Part shown: one piece after another, positions 1 through 10,535 of the stretch
Layout: every line of letters starts with the position of its first letter
Numbering within the stretch: position 1 is the first letter of the stretch
DNA from: Gibbula magus
Taxonomy: Eukaryota; Mollusca; Gastropoda; Trochida; Trochidae
Assembly (NCBI GenBank): GCA_936450465.1
Contig: OW388304.1
Span: 38,903,593-38,967,592, forward strand
Reading direction: 5' to 3'
DNA length: 64,000 nucleotides
The notes under the pieces: model-generated
What the model saw: the letters and a program-made list of their open reading frames with translations, nothing else
What the model was told of the DNA's origin: nothing
Database searches by the model: none
Translations under genes and position numbers: made by a program

Positions 1-203
1 ATTGCGGTGAAACCTGCGAGCAATGGCTGGAACTAGCGAACCATGGGTGGTACTAATCTGAAATTCAGTGTAACATTGCACTCAAACCTTACTGCGTGTA
101 GAACAGTTCTCTACTGCAGTAGCCTGCCCCTGGCGGGATTCGAACCCCAGACCCCTTGATCCGAAGCCAACAGAACGCGCTTACCACTGCGCTATCCCGC
201 CCT
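1..203 (-). mobile_element. tRNA-Arg-like SINE, cut by window edge
   Basis: Read on the minus strand, the element starts near 203 with a tRNA-like head: a box A region (TAGCGCAGTGG) and box B (GGTTCGAATCC) around a TTCGG anticodon-loop-like segment. A conserved body follows (GCAGTAGAGAACTG, ACCCATGGTTCGC, GTTTCACCGCAAT). The 3' end lies outside the window. At least eight related copies occur in the window. The head resembles metazoan tRNA-Arg(TCG). It is not a functional tRNA because the anticodon stem does not pair well and a SINE body follows. Confidence 0.85.
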
Positions 204-764
204 CTGTCAAAGTTGATTTACAGCTATAGTTTGGCAGGAAAGTAAGTGACACCCCTATTTCGGACAATAACTACAAAACCAGGCAAACTAGCAAACTCAT
301 CTTTTGCCAATCTTAATTTTCTGTTTGTACCTAATACTATTATTATATATATATTATATATTATTATACTATATTTTCTGCAATCGGTCAACTGATGTCC
401 GATAGGTCAATTTTCCATTCGGTCAAACTGGATTTACAATCGGACATGTCCGGCAAATAGACCGATTTCTGCATCCCTGCCTAATAGGATTCTAAATTTG
501 ATAATTTACTGAAACGAAAATAAAAAACCTGTCTATATAACAATCATATAAAAACTGATGTAAACACGCAAGGCTTGCAGAGGGTGGTGTCCAGAGTTTG
601 AAACAGCCGCAGATTGCTATTTTAGGATGTGCTAGGACAGAGGACGGTTTTGTTTGACACCTCTGGGCATCAGTCTGGGTTCCATAAGTTTACCAGACGA
701 TTTTCAACTGTAACCAAACCGCACAGATAAACGGGGTCTCACTGTAAATTATCCTTTATATTAA

Positions 765-1617
765 ATGAAGATTTGTTTGATAATGATGAATATATTTGTA
801 AAATCTGTAACAGAAAAGGTCCCTACCCCCAATATGCACCAAGTTCAAATTGTTTCCATGGAAACCAGAAAAAATAAAACATTCAGAATAACCAAAATAG
901 CAAAAGGCACCACTCCACCACTAGGTCTAACCACATACGAAGTTTCGTAAAGAAATACTTGATAGATTTTGAAATAGAGGCCGGAAAACGTCCCTAACCC
1001 CAATATGCAATAAGTTGAAATTGTTGCAAAGGAAACCAGTAAAAATAAAAAAAAATCAGAATAGCCAAAGTAGCAAGAGGCACCACTCTATCACTAGGTC
1101 TAACCACATACCAAGTTTGATGAACAAATATTGAACAGTTTTGGAGATAGAGGCCGGAAAAGGTCCCTACCCTCAATATGCACTAAGTTCAAATTGTTTC
1201 CATGGAAACCAAAAAAAAAAATTCAGAATAACCAAAATAGCAAAAGGCACCACTCCACCACTAGGTCTAACCACATACCAAGTTTCGTAAAGAAATACTA
1301 GATAGATTTTGAAATAGAGGCCGGAAAAGGCCCCTTTCCCAATTTGCACTAAGTTCAAATTGTTTCCATGGAAACCAGAAAAAAAACCCATTCAGAATAA
1401 CTAAAATAGCAAAAGGCACCACTCCACCACTAGGTCTAACCACATACCAAGTTTCGTGAAAAAAAATTGAAGGTTTTTTGAGGTATGGCCTGGAAAAGAA
1501 AGCATTTCGGAATAACGGAATAACGGAATAACGGAATAACGAAATAACGGAATAACGGAATGACGGACGGAGGTGAAAACATTATGTCTCCCGAAAAAAA
1601 ATTCGGGGGACATAACA
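765..1617 (-). repeat. CCCCCG-ended dispersed repeat with internal tandem units
   Basis: On the minus strand the element opens with a short hairpin around CCCCCGAA/TTCGGGGG, then a TCCGTCATTCC-type tract of 10-bp units (about 1500-1572). About four diverged units of 170-180 bp follow. Each unit carries phrases such as GGTATGTGGTTAGACC, and most carry the palindrome GTTTCCATGGAAAC (852-865, 1196-1209, 1362-1375). A second copy lies at 47000-47600 on the other strand. Short ORFs here are incidental to the repeat. Confidence 0.7.
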
Positions 1618-2028
1618 AGATGATATGAAGATTTTACAACTTCTTCATCCAATGTGTGCTACATAGAAACAAAAAAGATTCCAGAAAGCTGTTCAACTCA
1701 GTTGACATATCAATTCAGCCTTGAAACAACATGTCTGTTTACTTAGCTCATGTAAATAAGACCATTCAGTTAAGGTATGAAAAAAATTACATTGTTTAGG
1801 TTCCTAGCATTGCACCCATACTTTCCGGCATTGTTCTCTACAGGAAAGTTGAAAGCCCTTTTGAGATTCAAACCTGGGAACCCGGGAACCTCTTGAACAG
1901 AACCCGAACCACTGCTCTACCTCTGCCGAGGTGACACGGGAATAGTAGCTATTATCAGGGACTATATATCTAAATAGCGAGTCACTGTTTATAAGTAATG
2001 ATTATTGCTAAGACCTGAAACAAGCCAT

Positions 2029-2795
2029 TTAAAGGGGCTGCAGCAGTTTTTTTGCAAATTTTTTTTTTGATATCTCATTTATAGTTTGTCATTTATATTT
2101 ACTTTTGAGGGTACAACATCTAATTACACACACCAATTATAGCAGTTCTGTTCAGTTCTGTATACTATCCAATTTTGAAATTTAGGACAAGTAATCATAA
2201 CTTCCCAATTGAAAAATATTTATGTTTATGTAACTTATGTAATTCATCAGCTATAGGAGACGAGTTTCACTATCTCTTTCGATGTGAAGCTCTTCTCCAA
2301 CAACGTATCCAGTATATCCCAGACCATTTTATGAAATTTTCTAACCTTTCAGTAATGAACCAATTATTGACCACAAAAAAGATTAAGTATATAAAACAGT
2401 TGTCATTATTTATAAACCATATCCTTAAGATTACTAAAATTCTTAGCTAGTATTTGTACATTGCACATATTTATTGCCCTACTTGTATTTTGTATCAGCA
2501 TGACATGTTTATATACATATGCCATCTTGATCAATTTATTCTGTATATAAATGTGTATGTATTATGCTCATGTACGACCGATGCTGGAATTGAGTTAATA
2601 AAAACCTTGAAAATCTTGGTAACAGTTGTTGCGTATAAAGCAAAAATTGCATGGCAGCCATTTTAATGTGAACACATTTTATCATTTCGAATTACAAACA
2701 CGATTCCCATGGCTTAACCAAACCATGTATACTAAAAAACTTTCTATTGGTGACATTATATTTTAAATACATTTCATCAACATTTCAAAAACGAG
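2029..2795 (+). mobile_element. Degraded TTAA MITE (family 2) split by a LINE fragment
   Basis: A TTAA at 2029 is followed by AGGGGCTGCAGCAG, a decayed form of the family 2 terminus AGGGGCAGTAGCACG. The internal phrases GTCATTTATATTTACTTT and GCAAAAATTGCATGGC match the copies at 34168, 43441 and 53450. Those copies are about 355 bp and intact. Here the middle is interrupted by about 450 bp of LINE 3' sequence and the right terminus is lost next to a foldback fragment. Confidence 0.65.
2164..2620 (+). mobile_element. LINE 3' fragment (C-terminal CCHC region)
   Basis: An open frame at 2175-2450 encodes a C-C-H-C block (LCNLCNSS...DEFHYLFRCE) followed by a Tyr-Ile-Pro segment. This is typical of the extreme C-terminus of non-LTR retrotransposon polymerases. 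No reverse-transcriptase catalytic motif is present, so this is a dead 5'-truncated copy. It interrupts a family 2 MITE and is therefore younger than it. The clade (CR1/L2-like or other) cannot be settled by eye. Confidence 0.6.
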
Positions 2796-2799
2796 CCAA

Positions 2800-2920
2800 T
2801 TCAAGCCTTGCTGCATCTCCGTAACTTTCATGTACTAGTGTAGAGGCATGCTGCACCATAACTTCAGTGATCTCTACAATGCTACCTCAGGAGAGTTAAG
2901 AAAATAGAGCCATGGGATCT
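2800..2920 (+). repeat. Degenerate foldback-A fragment
   Basis: Phrases such as TTCAAGCCTTGCTGCAT and CATGTACTAGTGTAG match one arm of the foldback-A family, which is better preserved at 30565-30733 and 45330-45500. The other arm is not clear. Confidence 0.4.
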
Positions 2921-2939
2921 GTAGCTCATCTCAGCTTGT

Positions 2940-3200
2940 TCTAGAGGTTTTCTTACTGGAGGAGGTGATGAAAATAGGTTTTTATAGTTGTGACCCTTGA
3001 GACCTTATTTGGGGTCACAGGGTCACCAAATCTTCAATTTAGAATCCCCATTGGCCAAGTAGTCTGTACACCGAATTTCAGCTCCCTAGACCAAATGGTT
3101 CTGGAGAAGAAGACGAAAATGCAAAAAGTTTACAGACGGACGGACACCATGCCATGCCGTAAGCCCATTGGGTCTTTCAGGCCAGATGGGCTAAAAATGT
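2940..3200 (-). repeat. Dispersed repeat of the GGACGGACG / TTTAGCCCATC type
   Basis: Shares phrases with 32610-33015 (ATTGGCCAAG, GGTTCTGGAGAAGAAG, TTTACAGACGGACGGA) in the opposite orientation. It holds no convincing coding sequence and lies just 3' of LIAS. Confidence 0.55.
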
Positions 3201-3345
3201 GACAATGCTTAGATTAGCAAGTGATGAAGAGTGGCACAAGTTATGCCGAGTTGGGGAAGTTTTGAAATACTGTGCTGATTTAGAAAATTTAAATATGTTT
3301 ACAGTGTGGCAGAATCTAACAAAGCAATTTTCAAATGAAACACTG

Positions 3346-3351
3346 TTTATT
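3346..3351 (-). terminator. Candidate LIAS poly(A) signal
   Basis: TTTATT on the plus strand reads AATAAA on the minus strand, about 155 nt after the LIAS stop codon. It is the nearest canonical hexamer downstream of that gene. Confidence 0.5.
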
Positions 3352-3505
3352 GGACAAAATATCACTATTACATTCTTCAACAAGATATCAATAAACATAA
3401 GAATCTGTTACAAAACTTCATATTACATCTCTTAAGTCAATGACATATAAGATATAAACTCCCTTGTGTTAAAATATTACTAATTCCTCAAGACATATTT
3501 CAAGA

Positions 3506-4690
3506 TTAAGCATCTTTCTTTCTCTGTACGAGATTCTTGATGTAGAACTCCCCTGCCTTATAGGAAGAGCGGACAAGGGGTCCACTAGCAGTGTATGCAA
3601 ATCCAAGTTTAGCCCCAACTTCCTCCCAGTATTTGAACTTATTTGGATGAACATATTCCTTGACTTTGAGATGTCTCTTTGTGGGTTGCATGTACTGACC
3701 GAGCGTCAAACATTCTACACCAATTTTCCTCAGATCTACCAGGACAGAATATATTTGCTCATCAGTTTCACCCAGACCTAACATAAGAGATGTTTTCGTG
3801 ACCACATTAGGTCTGTATTTCTTTGCATGTTCTAGCACTGCCATTGACTGTTTATAATTTGCACGGGGATCACGAACTAACCACTGCATTTCTGCAACAG
3901 TTTCAACGTTATGGGCGAACACATCTAGACCCGAATCCAACACGGTTTCCACTGCTTTCAAGTCGCCCCGGAAATCAGGCGTCAAACATTCGACCAAAAT
4001 CATAGAATTTGCTTTCTTGATTTCACGAACTGTCTCTGCAAAATGAGCAGCACCGCCGTCAGCAAGATCGTCTCTGTCGACCGATGTCAGGACCACATAA
4101 TCAAGACCCCATGATGCAATAGCCTTTGCAGTGTTGACCGGTTCATTTGGATCAGGAGGGGGAGGCGCCCGAGACGTTTTAACCGAACAAAATCGACACC
4201 CGCGGGTACATTCATCTCCAAGCACCATTATCGTGGCTGTTGCAGTTCCCTGTTCCCCTCCACTCCAACATTCGCCAATATTCGGACATTTTGCTTCTTC
4301 GCATACTGTATGCAAATTCAAATTCCTCAGGTTATTCTTCAATTTATTGAAATTTTTGCCGACTGGAATTTCAGTTTTTAACCATTCTGGCAGGCGAAGT
4401 CTTTGACCCTTCAACCTTTTGAGTCCACTTTCGCCATCATAAGTTATCGGAATTTCACTGGATATGAATTCTGATAAATCTGGTCCTTCTGCAATTTTGT
4501 CCTTTTGAGATTTACTCAAAGATGAATAAGTTCTGGCTGATGAAATGTCATTGGCACTGTGAACATTGGGCAGTGAGTGAGACCTTGATCTGTTTGTAAA
4601 CAAACCGGCACATGTCACTCTCTTAATGTTGTTGACAGTAGTTTTCTGTATTAAACCAGATGTGTAGGCTTTGGTTAGACTTGATGCCAT
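3506..4690 (-). CDS. LIAS: Lipoyl synthase, mitochondrial
   Basis: A complete 394-residue protein. Lipoyl synthase is a mitochondrial radical-SAM enzyme that inserts two sulfurs into protein-bound octanoyl groups to make the lipoyl cofactor of pyruvate and 2-oxoglutarate dehydrogenases and the glycine cleavage H protein. Visible evidence: the auxiliary-cluster cysteines C130, C135 and C141 (C-x4-C-x5-C), the radical-SAM cluster C161, C165 and C168 (C-x3-C-x2-C), and the C-terminal RSSY motif at 374-377, whose serine ligates the auxiliary cluster. The first 40 residues are rich in S, T, K and R with no acidic residue, which fits a mitochondrial presequence. Length is slightly above the roughly 370 of vertebrate LIAS. 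The frame is unbroken and intronless, whereas animal LIAS genes are usually split. All key residues are present and an AATAAA lies downstream, so it looks functional. Confidence 0.96.
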   Translation of the reverse strand: MASSLTKAYTSGLIQKTTVNNIKRVTCAGLFTNRSRSHSLPNVHSANDISSARTYSSLSKSQKDKIAEGPDLSEFISSEIPITYDGESGLKRLKGQRLRLPEWLKTEIPVGKNFNKLKNNLRNLNLHTVCEEAKCPNIGECWSGGEQGTATATIMVLGDECTRGCRFCSVKTSRAPPPPDPNEPVNTAKAIASWGLDYVVLTSVDRDDLADGGAAHFAETVREIKKANSMILVECLTPDFRGDLKAVETVLDSGLDVFAHNVETVAEMQWLVRDPRANYKQSMAVLEHAKKYRPNVVTKTSLMLGLGETDEQIYSVLVDLRKIGVECLTLGQYMQPTKRHLKVKEYVHPNKFKYWEEVGAKLGFAYTASGPLVRSSYKAGEFYIKNLVQRKKDA

Positions 4691-4719
4691 TACTGATCAG
4701 TGATTAACTTTTCTGTTAA

Positions 4720-4727
4720 TTACGTAA
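4720..4727. promoter_or_regulatory. TTACGTAA palindrome upstream of LIAS
   Basis: A perfect 8-bp palindrome 30 bp upstream of the LIAS start codon. TTAYGTAA is the known core for PAR-bZIP and E4BP4/NFIL3-type factors. One site in AT-rich DNA can arise by chance. Confidence 0.3.
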
Positions 4728-5217
4728 CAATCCACATCACTGCTCAGTCGCACTTCTATGCTAACAGCAGCGACCTTCTCATAACGTCATGCTCTCTTTT
4801 GACAACTTTAATCCCAGCAGTCTTTAGCATTGAAGCCTTTCTTGTCGCGAATGTCGATCAAATTTCAATCTCATTAAAATAAAATCATTGATTCTTTCCC
4901 TAGGTGTATAATTTGCTAATTTTGGTTGTGACTCACTTATAGATGAGTGATAACCAAATTAGTAGATAAACAAAGAGAACCATATATATGCAATCAATAT
5001 GATTTGATTTGATGATATTTGTCAAATTTTGACTTTAAAGTTAAACGTTTTAATATTAACAAACTAAACACAATGATCAATTGAAAATGGGAGCAATTTC
5101 TCATTTACATTTTTAGTTTTGATAATCCTATTTTTTCTGAGAACAATCTATTTAAACTGAGATCTCGTTTTTACAAAATTATATCTAAAAATATCATATA
5201 AATTATCAAAAATCCAT

Positions 5218-5296
5218 ATTAAGCAAAATGTCGCAAACATTCTTCAGTAGACTAATTAATTTAATTCAGAAGAATGTTTGCGATATTTTGTTTAAT
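5218..5296. repeat. 79-bp near-perfect hairpin
   Basis: Arms of about 28 bp (from ATTAAGCAAAATGTCGCAAA to the matching TTTGCGATATTTTGTTTAAT) flank an AT-rich loop of about 20 bp. It stands in otherwise featureless intergenic DNA between LIAS and the zinc-finger gene. It may be a tiny foldback element or a hairpin-RNA locus. Confidence 0.6.
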
Positions 5297-5559
5297 AGAA
5301 TTATTTTTGAAGTTCAGTGGTTTCTTTTTATTTTAGTACTTTGTTTACAAGAAGGTATAAATAATATGGTATTCAATATACATTCAGCGAATCAAGTTTT
5401 GAACTACAACATTTAAAATGGCATTTGGTTGTTTATTAAATACCCTCGTATTACCTTAAGAAAAAATAAAGCACATCTTATAGAGTCTCTGTTGAATATT
5501 CATTAGGTTCGCGAGAGTAGCTTCCCCTGGCAGTGTTTGATGAATATTAATGAGAACAG

Positions 5560-5900
5560 CGCCCTCTATGTCGAGTTGTCATTGTTTGATGTGTTGCGGT
5601 GTTTGTGTTAAAATACATTCTCAGATGGTAACAGAAACACGTATTAAACTCAAGGTATGGACGTAAAATAATTTAAATTTATTTAACATACTCCAACAAT
5701 TTATAGAACTATATTTCTAACTTAATTGTCTGTAGAATGTAAAATATTCACGATTACCTCGCTTGATAGGTCAAGGGAGGCAACTCTAAAACCCGCGATC
5801 TGCCATAAATGCATCGTCTTGTGTCAAATTATGCTCTGTTTGTAAATATTTAGCAAAGAGCTTGCATTTCTACTGTTATAAGTTGTTATAAGAATTACAG
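5560..5900 (+). promoter_or_regulatory. Possible 5' non-coding exon region of the zinc-finger gene
   Basis: The zinc-finger CDS begins two bases after a splice acceptor, so a non-coding upstream exon is expected. Two donor-like sites lie here: CTCAAG|GTATGG near 5653 and the stronger ATTACAG|GTGAGT after 5900. This is the most plausible location seen, but no transcription start can be proven from sequence. Confidence 0.2.
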
Positions 5901-6379
5901 GTGAGTCCAAAAGACATTTAAACATAGTAAAGATTTCCATATCAAAGTTGCTAAGGTGTAAAAACTCTAGTGCACAACCAACGATGGGCGAATTGTCGGG
6001 TGCGTGGCCATTTGCATGGAACTTCCACCGCCAGATTGTTTACTAGATTTGGAATTTTGGATATAAGAAACAAATAACTTTTGTTAATAAAAACCGGTAT
6101 AAATACAGCACCTAATCATCTTTGTAGAGACATGGACATTATTTGAAAGAATTATTCTAAATTACCTCTTTTCTTTATTTGGGGCACCTGGGTAAACAAA
6201 AAGGAAATTTCCACAAAGGCCTGGAAATTTTGGGTTCACACCATGAACCAACGTCAATTTGGGTTAAAAGATAAAACACTAATGTCCCAATATGGCATTT
6301 AAAAATATCATTGAGAGAAATAAAAAAGAAATTATTGATAGCCTGTTGATATTTTAATAAATAGAGATTATTATCACAA

Positions 6380-6733
6380 GGAAGTGTGTCATATGACTTT
6401 TACGAAACGAGTGTGAATTTTTGTATTGCCCGAGCGAGAGCGAGGGTTATACATAAATTTGCACGAGTTTTGAGAAAGTCATATGGCACACTTTCGAGTG
6501 TAATAATTTCTTTATTACCCATTCTATTCCTTTTTATTCGCGTAAAATTAGTCAAAGAACGACCCACTTCTCTGGCGACGGCAATCGACAGTGACGTCAC
6601 GAACAATCATTTTATGACGTCACAGACGACAAAGTACGGGAAGTTGTGGTGAAACAATCGTTGCTAGGCAAACGTGATATGTGCACATGTGCTCTTATAA
6701 ATAATATTAACTCGGTTATTTTTAACCCTATGG
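6380..6733 (+). repeat. CRE-bearing dispersed repeat
   Basis: Contains an inverted pair around GTCATATGACTTT/AAAGTCATATGGC and two TGACGTCA palindromes near 6592 and 6616. Related sequence occurs at 21605-21840, in decayed reverse form near 42780-43020, and possibly at 39600-39960. No convincing coding sequence. Confidence 0.5.
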
Positions 6734-6741
6734 GTAATAAT

Positions 6742-7614
6742 TTGAGCTGCAACGATACATTCGTATATTCGGTGAACCGAACCGTGGCAGTGTGTGAATC
6801 GTGAATCGTATTCGTTACAATGAAAACCGAATATTTTCGATTTTTAAAATTTTTGTTACTATTCACAATAACGTAATTATTATGCAAGAATTTTGTATTT
6901 AATCTGAATAAAAATACGTTTTTATTTATGTTCACAAAGTGTTTTATGCGTGAATTATATTTCACATCGTCTCAACCTGTCAACAGGAAGTAATGCGAGA
7001 TCTATGTTCCATCTCGTTGTTATAAAAATCGATACCTTGCTCGTCAAAGTAAACATCACGAGAGTCAAAATGAATGAAAACATTATTCAATACGGCAACA
7101 CACAAACGATATGTTTATTTTATTTGTTGATTAACTGTTGTAATTTGTCTTTCAACGTCAACAAGTTAAAATAAAAATCTTCGCTCCCGGAACGAGCATA
7201 AATAAATGTAAACTTCGATGACCCCATTATGGCTTAGCCAATCGCTGGCGTGGAAAAGACTGGCTCGACCAATGGAAAGGCCAGAAAGGTTTCGTGGGGA
7301 TTTTTCATCCAGCCCTTATCGAGCTTTTCAACGAGAATTCGTAAACAATTGGAGAGTATTTTGTACACCTATTGTAACATTTTACGTCAGTTTAATGTAA
7401 TTGTTCCAGGAAATGAACTATTTAGGCTTGGAAAGATATCAAGACACGAAAATAACATCGTTTTTAATGTTGATAGTTGACACAACTCACAAGCTGAACT
7501 TAATTTGTTGCTATTTTTATCTCTTATCATATTCGTGAATAATTATTCATATTCGCTACCCCATATTCGTGATACGTATCGTATTCGCCTGGTAGTGTAT
7601 TCGTTGCAGCTCTA
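6742..7614. mobile_element. Non-autonomous hAT-like element with 8-bp TSD
   Basis: Termini are TTGAGCTGCAACGATAC on the left and, read inward from the right, TAGAGCTGCAACGAATAC. The element is flanked by an exact 8-bp duplication GTAATAAT (6734-6741 and 7615-7622). Eight-bp TSDs and terminal inverted repeats of this kind are diagnostic of hAT elements. No transposase frame is visible in the 873 bp. It inserted at the edge of the CRE-bearing repeat. Confidence 0.85.
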
Positions 7615-7622
7615 GTAATAAT

Positions 7623-8740
7623 CTTTTATATCTTCTATCTATTTTTTATGTTAATGTTTATTACATAAGGCATTACAGTGCATGAATAACTGCTACAATT
7701 ATCCCTAAATGACAAACATGGTACTTATTCATTCTTATGAAATATGTCGGGAAAATGATATTATAGAAACAACTTTAAAATTGATCCACTGTCAAAAGAT
7801 GATACACATAAACTTCCTAGATATATATTATATCTCTTCGAAGATACAATAAAATTGGAAGAACAAGAACAAAATCAATTTATATTCATGAACTTCAGTT
7901 CCTGTGGGGGGGGGGGGGTATAGTAAAGCCCAAAAGGAGGGTTCTATTGGGGTATTTTTTGTGGAAACAGAATTTAGAGGTTATTCACACATATAGGCCT
8001 ATGCTATTGATAAACAGTGATTAAAACACCGTGAAATTGAAAGATATGAACAAAATTAATGTTATGATGACTTTACATTTCACAACTTGATAAAGACAAA
8101 TGCACATTTGTTGAAAAATAAAACAATGAGAACTGAAGCATGCGAGTGGGGAAAACTTTGCTACGGCCTCACAGCAAATTCTTTATTTTATAAAATGTTA
8201 TGTGTTTCTATGTGAATATTCTATCATTGTATATGTTTTATTATTTCAAAATTGTAACATTGGGTTAAATATAGCGTGTCTCATTTCACGTAATGCAAAG
8301 AAACCAAGATGGCGGAAGCTTACAATAGACCGGTGAATCGACGGTGATAGAACTTTTCCTTCAAACATCCTAACAGAGGCAGATTATGATTGTTTGAGGT
8401 AAAAAAATAAGGCCAATAAAATCAACAGGTTGATGTCAAAGGCCATCAGACTTGCACAGATTGAATTAGTAGAACGTAGTGTCGCATAATTAAGAGATGA
8501 TTTTAATGAGATTGAACTTGTGATTATCTGAAGTTGTTCAGCATACATTCTCAGACAGAAACTAAGGATAAAATAAAAGTAAAACGCTTCAACTGAAAAT
8601 AAATTTATGAAAGCCCACAATTTGTTATCTGATTATTCTGAAATAAAGTAAGAATTTTGAATCAGTTGAGGAACAAAACCTAAAATAAAACGTTGCTAGT
8701 CCAGCTAAGGTTTATAGGGAACCAACAGACGGTCAGGTTA
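7623..8740. other. Gene-free AT-rich stretch
   Basis: No credible coding sequence or recognised element. It holds a 10-base G run near 7909 and short low-complexity tracts. Confidence 0.5.
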
Positions 8741-9040
8741 TTTTGGATAGGTTAGCACGTTGGCTTCGGATCAAGAGGTCCAGGGTTCGAATCCCGCCAG
8801 GGGCACGGCAACTTTGTCTGCAATAGAGAACTGTTCTACAAGCAGTAAGGTTTGGGTGCAATGCTACACTGAATTTCAGCGTAGTACCACCCATGGTTCG
8901 CTAGTTCCAGCCGATGCTCGCAGGTTTCACCGCAATGCATAGCCACATGGCGTTGCGGGCTTTCTCCCTGCCATAATACTAGCAGCCACGATATAAGTGA
9001 AATACTCTTGAAAGCGATGTTAAACCCCACCTCACCTGGT
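8741..9040 (+). mobile_element. tRNA-Arg-like SINE
   Basis: Head with box B (GGTTCGAATCC) and the TTCGGATCAAGAGGTCC segment. Part of box A is deleted compared with other copies. The body and 3' part (AGTGAAATACTCTTGAAAGC) are intact, ending at a CTCACCT tract. Confidence 0.85.
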
Positions 9041-9228
9041 CTGGGGTCTTGGGTTTGAGTCCTGCCAGGTGCATGGCAACTTTGTCTGCTGTGGAGAACT
9101 GATCTCCATTTCAGTGCAGTACCACCCAAAGTTCTCTAGTTCCTACCGATTGCAAGTTTCACCAGAATACATAGCCACACTGGTATGCAGGCTTGAAATA
9201 TTCTTGAAAGCAGCGTAAATCGCCATAT
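9041..9228 (+). mobile_element. Second, degenerate SINE copy in tandem
   Basis: It restarts at box B (GGGTTTGAGTCCTGCC) directly after the previous copy's 3' end and repeats the SINE body with many substitutions (GCAACTTTGTCTGC, CAGTACCACCCA, ATATTCTTGAAAGC). Confidence 0.65.
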
Positions 9229-9360
9229 CACTTCAAATGTTCTGTTCAGTTAGATAGTTGATTAAGTGATTATATTATTAAGTTAAGAGTGAATTAAAAA
9301 ACAGAAATACTTTCAAGGTATCGATATGCTCTGACCTTATAAAGTAAAAAAAATTTTGGT

Positions 9361-9507
9361 GGGGGGGGGGGGGGGGGGGAGGGGATAGTGGTGGCTTTTA
9401 CGATTGGAGTGCGGTCTTTTACTCTACTTGGAACTCTCTTGAGGGGGTTTCTCTCTGTATAAATATAGCCGTAGGAAAGGTTCTAAAAGTTGGGGGGGGG
9501 GGGGGGG
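9361..9507 (+). repeat. Long poly-G runs
   Basis: Nineteen consecutive G at 9361-9379 and sixteen at 9492-9507 on the plus strand, separated by mixed sequence. Strong quadruplex potential; also a likely place for assembly length error. Confidence 0.9.
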
Positions 9508-9879
9508 CAAGATTTTCAATCTGCCAGGGTGGGAGGGGAGATTGTGTGTTATAGAAGCACCAACTCCAAGGTGTAGTATATAAGGGACCTTTTAGCGTTA
9601 AATATTACTATAATTTGCTAAATGATTTACATATCAGACCATTTTTATGGCGTTTGACAATGCTTTTTTACTCCAAAAGGGCCAAAAACTGTCATTGTTG
9701 TCAAGGTAACTTGCAAAATCAAAGTTTTTCTATCTATGGTTGTTCTAAAATATCTGGATTTGCGTTTAAATCTTGATTTTGGTGCCCACTCCTCCCCCGG
9801 TTCCTACGCCTATGATAAAGCAAGTAGTGTAAATGTATTTTATTTCGTTTTGTGTAACAGCGCTGCACTTAAATTGTGC

Positions 9880-9955
9880 GCTCTGCTAGATTAGCACAGG
9901 AAAATAAAGAAACTGCAGCAAAGATTAAAGTAGCCAATTTTGGAGACTGACGTGA
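9880..9955 (+). repeat. Half copy of the foldback-A family
   Basis: Phrases GATTAGCACAGGAAAA, GCAGCAAAGATTAAAG and TTGGAGACTGAC match the right arm of the foldback-A consensus. The left arm is not recognisable. Confidence 0.5.
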
Positions 9956-10535
9956 GTTTTGTCTTTGAAAGAAAGTGTTAAAAAATACAAAATAAAACTA
10001 AAAAAATAAAAATATAGATAGACATATTTTTTAAGAACGGAAAAATAACAAATTCAACTGAAAATACATTATACAGTTAATACGAAAATTGAATGGAAGC
10101 CCAGTGCACCTAAACCATAATAGAAGAAAAAATTGGGTCAAACTTACTTACCCCGGTAGTTATGAACTGTTTCACTGACTAACAGCGCCGACTCAGGAAT
10201 ATTACTGCATAGTCTAGCAGTGTAAGTGTTGAGAGGTTCAATGTGGAAATTAGCTGTAAATTTCTTTCATCAAATGGCTGAAGTAAAGTTGATAAGTATC
10301 TCAGTCATGAGGGAAAGTTTCAATTTATAATCAGAGGCATCCAAAGTACCGGTAATTTGATACTTTTGAAAATTGACATAAGCTTTCTAATATCAAATAT
10401 GCTTTAAAATTTTGCTATTTTGGAATAATGATAAAATCTCTAATATCAAGCATTGTTTTTAAAAAATTTCCAAATTTTAGGTTAATGATTTTACCATTTT
10501 CGAAAAATCAAGTAACAAATTTCTTGTTTTCCAGA

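Noticed and set aside
7218..7480. Overlapping 60-76 codon frames
   Set aside because: Lie inside the hAT-like element and show no transposase features.
10428..10535. Upstream in-frame ATG of the zinc-finger frame
   Set aside because: A clear pyrimidine-rich acceptor ends at 10534. The 36 upstream codons are intronic in composition.
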